Source: Coniochaeta sp. PMI_546 (taxonomy: Eukaryota; Ascomycota; Sordariomycetes; Coniochaetales; Coniochaetaceae). Taken from it: a stretch of 64,000 nucleotides of DNA. Positions 23,600-32,011 of this stretch are shown one piece after another (the first letter of the stretch is position 1; each line of letters opens with the position of its first letter). Where the stretch lies: NCBI GenBank assembly GCA_021432605.1, contig MU271145.1, forward strand, positions 2,728,001 through 2,792,000, read 5' to 3'. The notes under the pieces are model-generated. The model searched no databases and was not told where the DNA came from. It saw only the letters and a list, made by a program, of their open reading frames with translations. Position numbers and translations under genes: made by a program.

Positions 23600-24283
23600 T
23601 CAACTCTGCGGGGACGGCGCGTATGTGATCTGTACGGTCCAACCGCGGTCCCGAATATTCTTCATCAAGGGACCTTTGTTTACGTCGACTTCCGGATTCT
23701 TGATCTTATCAAACAGCAGAAGTTCGATAACGATATTCTCCAGTGACGGAATCTCCCTAAGGTGCGGTGCGACCAGGTCCAAGAGATTTGCCGCAATAGG
23801 CCACCCGGCGAAGAGGATGTTCACGTACATGGGCATTGTCAACTGGATAGTGCTGAGTGAAGTGCAAGCGTCTCGTATGAGTTCCAGGTTTCTGATGAGC
23901 CCTGCCGGAAGGTGAAAGAAACCCGATGAGTCTCTTTCGGCAACATTAGGAGGGCACGGCAGGGTAATGTGACGAATAAGGCTCGCATTAGAACCGATCT
24001 GAGTGAGAAAGACGCCCGTATGGACCATCGTCTTATTCCCAATATTTCTCAACAGATCGGGAAAACGAAAGGTGTTTTGAGAGTATAGCATTGGGCTGGC
24101 TTCATCATGCGTTTTCCTATTTAAGCGGAGGAGTGCTGGACAGAGTCCATCACCTCGATGACGCCGTCGTACTGCCCGCCACGAAGTGCCATACTCCACC
24201 GCGAGAGCTATAGGTTCTTCGAGAACGAGCAAATCTGCGTAGATTTTGAGCCGTATCTCGGCAGGAAGATCAAAGAAATGCAT
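23600..24283 (-). CDS. F-box-like/2EXR-type hypothetical protein
   Basis: This is an intronless frame of 227 residues. The N-terminus FFDLPAEIRLKIYADLLV is the LPxEIRxxIY motif of the fungal F-box-like (2EXR/DUF-type) families, which are expanded in filamentous ascomycetes and typically begin within the first ten residues as here. Next come a basic segment with RAVRRRHRGDG, LLRLNRKTHDEASPMLYSQN (the usual second conserved block, with Asn-Arg and the LYxxNTF motif), and a C-terminal region with LIRHITLPCP. The family is presumed to act as adaptors or substrate-recognition proteins, but individual functions are mostly unknown. It stands alone in a gene-poor region. Confidence 0.75.
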   Translation of the reverse strand: MHFFDLPAEIRLKIYADLLVLEEPIALAVEYGTSWRAVRRRHRGDGLCPALLRLNRKTHDEASPMLYSQNTFRFPDLLRNIGNKTMVHTGVFLTQIGSNASLIRHITLPCPPNVAERDSSGFFHLPAGLIRNLELIRDACTSLSTIQLTMPMYVNILFAGWPIAANLLDLVAPHLREIPSLENIVIELLLFDKIKNPEVDVNKGPLMKNIRDRGWTVQITYAPSPQS

Positions 24284-24546
24284 CGCTATTGCTGCCAGAT
24301 CGCACTTTTACCATTCACAGTCGGGGTTTCAACCTTGTGAGGTTGGTGATCTGATAAGTGATAAGCATCAGAGTGGAGACCCCACGCAACGGGTTCGTAC
24401 CAACAATTTTCCGGCCATTGTAATTCGAACAAGCCACGTGACTAAGCTCGGCTCTGCGGCTAGCGGAAGACGGGGTGAAGCAATTCTTGTTGACGACGTC
24501 CACGAGCTGTTTCATCGCATTCCGTCAATTGACCACGCACACCACA

Positions 24547-25325
24547 ATGAACTCCTTCCGTGTCGCTCGTGCGGCTCTCCGAGCTCGTCCTTCAGCAATC
24601 CGGGCTCCTCTGCAGCGTCGTGGCTATGCTGAGGCTGTTTCCGACAAGGCATGTTATCTCGACTGGAGCTCAACAGGAAGACCATCCTGCTAACTATAGA
24701 TCCAGATCAAGCTGAGCTTGACCCTCCCACATCAGGTATGCGATCGAAGTGGCTTACGGACCGCCTTACGAACAATCGATTGCCGTGACTACAACGTTGA
24801 AGCTTGAAGACGGAACTAAAGATGCTAATTCGCGCAACAACGCAGGCCATCTTCAAGTCGACAGATGTTGTCCAGGTCAACATTCCCGCCGAATCCGGAG
24901 AGATGGGTGTCCTCGCGCACCACGTTCCTTCGATTGAGCAGCTGAAGCCCGGTCTTGTGGAGGTCATTGAAGAGGGTGGCAGCAGCAAGCAGTTCTTCCG
25001 TACGTGTTCTCTGCGAAGCCGAATGACAAGAGGATATCTGACATACTTTGATGCCTGTAGTTTCCGGAGGATTTGCCATTGTCCAACCCAACTCGGTATT
25101 GAGCATCAACGCCGTTGAGGGTTTCCCGCTTGAGGACTTCAGCGCCGACAACGTTCGGGCTCAAATCTCAGAGGCACAGAAGGTGGCAAATGGTAACGGC
25201 AGCGAGCAGGACATTGCTGAGGCTAAGATTGAGTTGGAGGTATGTTGTGCAATCCCCCCTGCTTATTTACCATATTCTGACGGGTATTCCAGGTTCTTGA
25301 GAGCCTCCAAGCTGTCCTGAAATAG
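24547..25325 (+). CDS. atp16: Mitochondrial F1 ATP synthase delta subunit (bacterial epsilon homologue)
   Basis: This central-stalk subunit of F1 couples the gamma shaft to the c-ring. Exons 24547-24648, 24700-24735, 24846-24999, 25061-25239 and 25293-25325 give 167 residues, the family's usual size. The N-terminus MNSFRVARAALRARPSAI is Arg/Ala-rich without acids and ends at RRGYAEA, a clean mitochondrial presequence. Then come KLSLTLPHQ, VQVNIPAESGEMGVLAHHVPS (the beta-sandwich signature with the EGxxGVLxxHxP core), SGGFAIVQ, and the C-terminal helix pair with EQDIAEAKIELEVLESLQ. Intron 1 has a GC donor (AAG|GCATGT) and a TAG acceptor; only this junction joins SDK to IQIKLSL in frame. The second exon is just 12 codons. 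Confidence 0.95.
24649..24699 (+). other. GC-AG intron in the ATP synthase delta gene
   Basis: This 51-nt intron begins GCATGT, not GT, follows exon-final AAG, has a branch-like GCTAAC at 24689-24694 and ends in TAG. It lies in phase 0. Moving to the nearest GT (24653) puts the next exon out of frame and destroys the conserved KLSLTLPHQ block. Confidence 0.8.
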
Positions 25326-25858
25326 ATGTATAGCACCGACACCTCCTTGTAGTATACTCCCTCCAATACCTCACCACCCAAGCAAATATTATAAGCAGCC
25401 GGTCAGGACATGATCATAAGCTTGCGTGCCACGATACTTCGGAAATGTCAAATGTCCCTATGTTACCTGACATGCGCCGCAAAACAATAGGTGGTTGTGA
25501 CTTCTTGATATGAATCGTGAAGGCGCGGTTCAAGGCTTCGCTGAGTAGGAGCAGGACTAAGAGCTCTGTTTCGAGGTAGGCGCATCTCGTCAGCTGATTC
25601 CTTCCAGGGAACTGGAAACTCGAAGCATCCCTTCTCCTGATTGACAAGGTCATGCCTCGCCATCGCTATGGCCTTGAACCTTTTCCGCCATAACAACCTA
25701 TGTTCGTTCTAGTCCTCTTCACACTTTAATTCGATATGCTATCGTTATTCGCCCTCCTAGACGATACTTCAGACCTCTTTCACTTGATTTAGCCATTCCT
25801 TGGAGCAGCAATTCCTATTTCTTATGGCACCGGAAGGTGGTGACCACTAAGGCCGTCC
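25326..25858. other. Intergenic, ATP synthase 3' flank and promoter of the double-TAG gene
   Basis: About 530 bases. AT content rises after the ATP synthase stop (3' UTR). The last 150 bases ahead of the next ATG are pyrimidine-rich, as in other leaders in this window. No other gene or repeat is supported. Confidence 0.45.
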
Positions 25859-28324
25859 ATGACATCTGTGTACGGTGATGAATACCTCCCGCCAACTCCA
25901 TACCTTTCTCGCCGACAGACGCCCGTTGTACTCGATGAGCTTGATGCTGACCGTGTCCCGGGAGGAACAGTCGCCGCTCGTGTTGTGCGACTGCAGCAAC
26001 TAGCTAGTCAAGATCCAAATACTACACCTCCGCCATTCTTGACACGAGACCGTGATGGTGAGAGCTCTGGCTGGGGCCGTCGTATCGAAGGAGCAGTCCG
26101 CCTGGTTCAGCCAGCATCTCACATAAACTCGATCGACGTGAATCACAGTATTCCAAGGAGAGCTGTGTCGAGCTATCTTCGACGACCGAAAGCTCTTTCG
26201 GCCATACCCGAAGTCAAGACTGCCTCATCCGTCCACTATAGACCTTCGGCGGCTGCGCATCAACCGCGATCAAGGATGGATTCCGACTCATTGCCTGAGT
26301 CACCACCATCGACTGCCAGCAGCCGCCGTGAAGATGCACGGCAGATACTCCAAGAACACCGGATCTCATTACCTCCCGGCTAGTTGTCCGATGATGAGGC
26401 CGAGTCCGACCTTATTGGTGATGGGAAACAGGGTATACGCACAGGCTGGAGACTATGCCACGTCTGCTTGGCTAAAGTTCGGCCACAGAACGCTTGCCCT
26501 GCTTGTGGACATGCCCTTTGTCCGACGTGTACTTGCAAACCGCCAACTTATGCTCCCCCCGAAAGTCGCGCCAACGCAACAACGGGGATCGCGCATGGGG
26601 AAGTTCGTCCTGCTTCTGTAGCTCCCTCACGTACCCTCAAACGCCAGCCTTCCAGGCTTGACATGAATCCGTTTGTGATCGCAGATCGACTCACTGCAGC
26701 GGAGGCTCGGCAGCGCGTTGTCAGTCCAAACATTACCGAACCAAGGACTTATTCACGCATGTCAACATGTGTTCCGACGCACCAGGATCTATGGCTCGAT
26801 TTGGAACAACCAGTTCCCAACAAGACGGGGCACAGGGCCATTGCAGATAGGACTCCAAATTGGTCTTCTGGCAGACAAAATCGTAAGGATACCGGTCGGC
26901 AAAACCCTGCACAAAACAGGCTCCTTAGGAGAAGATCGACTTTCGACCGACGTGGTGACTTTCGGACGCCGGACACTTTTTCAAGGCCAGAGATCGGTCC
27001 AGCGGTGCGGTCGAGGCAAGGTGAAGACATGGCCATGAATAAGGCGTACCAGCATGCAGGGGAACTTCCTGGCGCACAACAGATACGGAATTACATGGCT
27101 GTAGAGCTGGAGCTGAATCCCGACGATCATCGTATCATACAACATGAAGGGAACCAGGAGACGTTGGCCAAGCCTTCCGAGCGCTCCACGCCATTCAGAA
27201 GACCCAGCACGAAGCAGTCATCGCCAGGACTAGACGCACTCAAAGCACCTGATCAGTTGACTTTGAAGCAGCCGGAGAGGATGGGCAGCGGAGCACTCAA
27301 CACCGAGGAGGGCCGGACTGTATATGAGAGCCGCACACTCAGTCCGCTGATGGCGTGCCGACAAGAGCAGAGTGGACTACTCAATAGCACAAATGACAGG
27401 CTGACTAAAGCTAGTACGAGAAGTTCTCCATACCTCGCACAAGCGAATCGGAAGGACGAGGCACTTCAAGATTATGCACCCGATCACAGGTCTGATACCG
27501 CCAGTATGGATCAAGGCTCTCTCCTCCAACAGTCTTGTTCCCGGCCTTACGAAAGATACACTCCGAAACAGACATCGCAGATCGACTACCCTGCGGGCTT
27601 GAGGCACTATATCCCCACAGGCGCAGGGTTGTTGAAGAAGATACAGTCGAGTTCGGCACTCATGCGGAAAGCTCCTCCCTTCGCCAATCTCCACAGCAGA
27701 CACCGATCTCCTAATCTTCTGGACGACTGTGGCTACTGTGAGCTGGAGGAAGTCCAGGGTATTATGCCCGCCTCTCATGTTGTCATTCCTGACGTACCAC
27801 CAAGCAGCAACGAGTCTCCCCGTGAGTCATACCACACAGCCGAGTCCTCCACGAGTTCGAGAATTCTCCGGCGAATACGCGAGAGCAAAGAAAATCTGCG
27901 CAGCTCCGAAACGACAAGCGCGCAGAGTTCTGAGGCTGCGACGGCTCGGCCTTCAGTGGCACCATCGAGTTCAGGGACGGCCGTACCCTTGGGAAACATA
28001 GCCGGCATGTCTCCCCATCCCGACGTCCAGCAGGCCGTGCCCGTCCGCCATTCTGACCATGACTGTGAGTAGAAAGCGCAGTACCGGGACCTCGCGAGCG
28101 AGGTACGGGATCTGAAGGCCGCGATAGCCACGAAGCAGGATGCGGTTGAGAGTAAGGTTGGTGCCAGCAGCGATCACGAGAGTGAGGCACTCAATGCCGG
28201 GATCCAGACTGACGGCACGCTAGTTCTTATCAGGGGTATTACTATCACGCTGCACATGAAAGACGAGCAGGATGATTTGGTGATGAGGGCTGATCTTTCT
28301 GGGGAAGGGTTGGAGGCAGAATGA
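25859..28324 (+). CDS. Zinc-finger/coiled-coil protein with two in-frame TAG codons (candidate edited or pseudogene)
   Basis: One reading frame stays open from ATG 25859 to TGA 28322-28324, except for TAG at 26381-26383 and TAG at 28070-28072: 174, 562 and 83 sense codons, 821 if both TAGs are read. No family name is recognised. The first part is Ser/Pro-rich and ends REDARQILQEHRISLPPG before the TAG. Directly after it come LSDDEAESD and a Cys-rich cluster, CHVC-x8-CPAC-x4-CPTC, that would bind zinc. A long Ser/Arg/Gln-rich middle follows. The third part is a heptad-like helix (KAQYRDLASEVRDLKAAI), then a hydrophobic block LVLIRGITITLHM. Coding character is continuous across both TAGs. Each would be Trp if the middle A read as G. 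An in-frame 63-nt intron (GTGAGT at 28065, TAG ending 28127) could remove the second TAG but would also delete the helix. Readings: mRNA editing, read-through, recent inactivation or base error. Confidence 0.7.
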
Positions 28325-28630
28325 AAAAGGGCGGGTGTAGATAATGGAAATTGTTGGAAGGGGTTCGAGGCTTTGAGTATCCTAGGAAGTCTCCCTTAGA
28401 TTAGAGTTTAATCATACCGAAATTATCTTGTACAAAGACATATCGACATCTGCGTAGAACCTCTAAATTAACGAAGTGTGGTGAGTTGCCCAGACTTTAG
28501 CTTGCTGTGGTGGTTCAACAAATATCGCGTCACATCACATCACGAATTCTCCACTCAAACATAAAGCTCAATATCCACTCACCTCGGACAGATTCCCAGG
28601 CCGTCCATCGGATACCAATAACACCTCACC
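28325..28630. other. THI6 promoter region
   Basis: About 300 bases between the preceding gene and THI6. The last 60 bases are a CA/CT-rich leader. I looked for the CUGAGA and ACCUGA conserved elements of a TPP riboswitch and did not find them. No small gene is supported. Confidence 0.5.
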
Positions 28631-30453
28631 ATGAAGAAGCAGGACGTTGATTACACGCTCTATCTGGTAACGGACTCGAGGCCGGAAATCCTTCGAGGAA
28701 GAAACATCTGTGATGTCGTCGAATCAGCGTTGAAAGGTGGCGTCACCTGCGTCCAGTTAAGGGACAAGACCAGCGACACCGGGGAGCTCATACGGATCGC
28801 CAGAGAGCTGCATGGTATCACCAAGCGCTACAAGGTCCCCCTTATCATCAACGACAGGGTCGATGTTGCCCTTGCTGTCGGATGTGAAGGCTGCCATGTC
28901 GGACAGGATGACATGAGTAGGTGCCAGTGTGGAGCCCAAAGCAGATGCAAAGTCACTAACGAAAGTGCAGAGCTTGAGGATGCCCGACGATTACTTGGGC
29001 CGGACGCGATCATTGGCGTCAGTGCCAGCACTCTAGAGCAGGCTGTCGAAGCCTGCAGAGGCGGAGCAGATTATCTAGGCATCGGTGCTGTCTACGCGAC
29101 ACCTACGTGAGACTTCAGACATGTCCGTACATTCTGCGCCGTATACTGACACAGCGCAGTAAAACGAACACCAAGAACATATTGGGACCGGAGGGAGTGA
29201 GAGATATACTCGAAGGCCTCGCTGGCTTGCGGTGCTCCGTCCCGAGCGTCTGCATTGGCGGCATTAACACCACAAATGCTCAATCAGTCGTAACCGAGTC
29301 TGGAGGTACCAGCTTTGGCTTGAACGGCATCGCCGTTGTAAGTGTCATTATGGGTGCTGATGATCCGGAATCCGCTGCCAGGCAATTGTTGGAGCTTTTG
29401 AAACCTGTGTTGCCCTCGAAGAAGGCAGCCGAAGCCAAGAAACCGTTGAGCACCCAGGATGTCGCTCGATTTTCCGACACCATCAAGGCTGTTCATGAAG
29501 CCACGCCTCTTTCCCACAACATGACGAACTTGGTAAGTATTTTCTGTCGAGGAGCTTGAGTGAGATCCTTGTATGCGGAATTTACGCTGATACTTCAGCA
29601 CTCCAGGTCGTACAGAATTTCGCGGCGAATGTTGCTTTGGCCGTTGGCGCCTCCCCCATCATGTCCAATAACGGCGAGGAGGCTGCCGACCTGGCCAAAC
29701 TCGGCGGTGCACTCGTGATAAACATGGGAACGGTCACGCCGGATAGCATGCGGAACTACCTCGCGGCATTAGGGGCTTACAACAGCGCCGGGCGGCCGGT
29801 GGTATATGATCCTGTTGGGTAAAGATTTCAACTTCTTCTACGTCGACCACGGCTGACACAGGTACAGGGCAGGAGCAACTTTAGTTCGACGTTCGGCACT
29901 AAAGACTATTCTGAACCATGGACATGTCACCGTAATCAAAGGAAACGAGGGCGAGATCATGACAGTCTATAACGAGACGAGTGAAAGCGGCACGACATCC
30001 CACACTGTCCAACAGCGTGGCGTCGACAGCACAAGCGTCCTCTCTGAAGAAGAAAAGATCAGAGTCGTAGCAGGTTTAGCCGCGCGTTTCCAGAACGTCG
30101 TGGTCATGACAGGCAAAACGGACTTTGTCAGCGACGGCCGGGCCACATACGCCATTGAAAATGGGCACGAGTTTCTCGGCATGGTGACTGGTACGGGGTG
30201 CGTCCTGGGCACGACGATCTCGGCTATGGTATCGGCCTCCAAGAACGCAGATACGGTCCTTACCGTGATTGCTGGCCTCCTATTATTTGAGATCGCCGCA
30301 GAGGTGGCCGCCGAGAGAGCCGATGTGCAAGGTCCGGGCACGTTCGTGCCAGCCTTTATCGACGAGCTGGCTAGGTTGCGAAAATTGGCTGCGAAGGGCG
30401 ACTCGGCCTGGCTGCAGAGAGCGAAGATCCGGGATGTGTCGAAGTCTGAATGA
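28631..30453 (+). CDS. thi6: Bifunctional thiamine-phosphate synthase / hydroxyethylthiazole kinase
   Basis: This enzyme makes thiamine phosphate. The N-terminal half joins HMP-PP to thiazole phosphate, and the C-terminal half phosphorylates hydroxyethylthiazole. Exons 28631-28916, 28971-29106, 29160-29532, 29607-29818 and 29868-30453 give 530 residues, close to yeast Thi6 (540). The synthase TIM barrel shows YLVTDSRPEIL, GVTCVQLRDK (diphosphate and Mg site), INDRVDVALAVGCEGCHVGQDD, DAIIGVSAS, ADYLGIGAVYATPTK and CIGGINTTN. The kinase half starts near residue 245 with HNMTNLVVQNFAANVALAVGASPIMS, then DPVGAGAT, VIKGNEGEI and the phosphate-binding VTGTGCVLGTT. All four introns (54, 53, 74, 49 nt) keep phase. 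No thiamine riboswitch is visible in the leader or introns. Confidence 0.97.
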
Positions 30454-30832
30454 TAGACGCAGCACTGTCCTACTCCCACGATCGAGTGATACATAAGGGT
30501 CTGGAAAAAATAAACTGTTGTACATGGATCCTCGATGTCTTCCTGCAGCTCCAGGAGGTAGTGTACAGGGGCTGTTCCGGTCCGCCGGCCCAAAGTCGGG
30601 ATCACGCCGGCTACTTTACCCCACATCTCGGCTCCCCCGCATTCATCTCATCCGGCAACACAGTTGACACACCCGGCATCTTCGAGTTTCACTCGACATC
30701 AACCGATCTCACTCTGCCTCTAGTGTAGAGCTTCTAGCATTTCTGATTTAGCATTTGGGGTGACAAAAAAAAGCTCACATCTACCTACCTATACTTCTTC
30801 TACTTGCCTCACTCATATCGTAATTGCCCACC
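30454..30832. other. Promoter of the isochorismatase-family gene
   Basis: About 380 bases, including the THI6 3' flank and a leader with an A-run (30763-30770), CTACCTACCTA repeats (about 30782-30791) and pyrimidine-rich sequence up to the ATG. No further gene is supported. Confidence 0.45.
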
Positions 30833-31787
30833 ATGGCCGCACCTTTACGCCGGATGCGTAAGTCCTGCTCCTTCATCGCTGCTTAGAGGAGACTGAAGTG
30901 AGCTTGGGCGAGCCATGATTCCATCTTCTTACTAACAAAACATCCCCAATCGCAGAGAACCCGGTTGTCTTGTCAGTGTCTCATCATTCCAGCTGATGAT
31001 GTGTATCCATCACGAGCACCCGTGACCACAACCATCGTCTAACTCACCTGGGCCACTTACAGCGTCTGCGATCTGCAAGAGAAGTTCCGCAACGCCATCT
31101 GGCAGTTCGACAAGGTGTAAGTCTTCCCCCAAAGTGTGTTTTCTTCACCCATACTGGCGTACACGCCAGTCACACCCCCACGATACAACACATACACCAA
31201 ACACCACAAAGTCCAACCACCAAATGCTAAAGCCCCCCACCACCAGCATCCTTACAACCACCAAGCTCCTCAAAGCCGCCCACGCCCTCTCCCTCCCCAT
31301 CTACGTGACGACCCAGAACCGCGCCCGGCTCGGCCCCACCGTCCAGGAACTCCAGCCCTACCTGACAGGCCCCCTCCTCAAGGCAGACGAGGACAAGACC
31401 CGCTTCAGCATGTGGCTGCCCCCGATCGCAGCGCAGTTCTCTTCCTCCTCGTCGTCCCCTGCCGCCAAGGCGCAGATCGCCATAGTCGGGATAGAGAGCC
31501 ACATCTGCGTGACGCAGACGGCCCTCGACGCCCTGGCGGCCGGCCACGACGTCTACGTCATCGCCGACGGGGTGAGCAGCTGCAACAGGGAGGAGGTCCC
31601 CGTCGCGCTGGCGAGGCTGAGGGCCGCGGGCGCCACGGTCACGACGAGCGAGAGCTGGATCTACGAGTGCATGGGCGACGCGGGCCTGGCGGAGTTTAGG
31701 GAGATTGTCAAGCTTGTCAAGGAGACGGGCGGGACGACCAAGGAGGCGCTGGGGGGGTTGTTGGGGGGTGTTACGTCGAAGATGTAG
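30833..31787 (+). CDS. Isochorismatase-family cysteine hydrolase (ISOC1/2-like)
   Basis: This is a 211-residue hydrolase of the isochorismatase superfamily, ISOC-like rather than nicotinamidase. The natural substrate is unknown. Four exons are needed: 30833-30857, 30956-30971, 31063-31116 and 31247-31787. The second is a 16-nt internal microexon encoding NPVV. Spliced, the start reads MAAPLRRMQNPVVFVCDLQEKFRNAIWQF. The catalytic triad fits Asp in VCDLQEKF, Lys in DEDKTRF and Cys in ESHICVTQTAL. LPIYVTTQNRARLGPT and VYVIADGVSSCN are also family blocks. The region downstream of 31300 is very GC-rich with strongly biased third positions, unlike the AT-richer introns. It follows THI6 in the same direction but shares no obvious pathway with it. 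Confidence 0.92.
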
Positions 31788-32011
31788 GGGGTTTTCATGG
31801 TGGTGAGGGGTCGTACACATGTCCCCTGAACAAGAAATCGGCGTGGAAACAACACGAGTTCAACCTGTGGATAGCTTGAAGTTTTGTTTCTTTGTACTAG
31901 ACTTGCTAATTAAGGTCACTGAGGACCATTGTCTACCGTGCTGGCGCATTCCGGCTCTTGACAGACACAGGAAAAAAGGGGCTGACATCCCCTCTTGATT
32001 TATCAACCGCT
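31788..32011. other. Convergent gap
   Basis: There are 224 bases between the stops of the isochorismatase-family gene (+) and the unknown gene (-). It is AT-richer around 31870-31920 and probably shared 3' UTR sequence. Confidence 0.45.

Noticed and set aside
26231-26383. 153-nt intron that would remove the first TAG
   Set aside because: Donor GTCCAC is poor, and it would delete coding-like sequence leading up to the stop; kept only as an alternative to editing.
28325-28630. Possible TPP riboswitch ahead of THI6
   Set aside because: The conserved CUGAGA and ACCUGA-type elements are not present in the leader.
31136-31699. 187-codon Arg/Pro/His-rich frame
   Set aside because: Alternate-frame shadow of the GC-rich isochorismatase-family exon.
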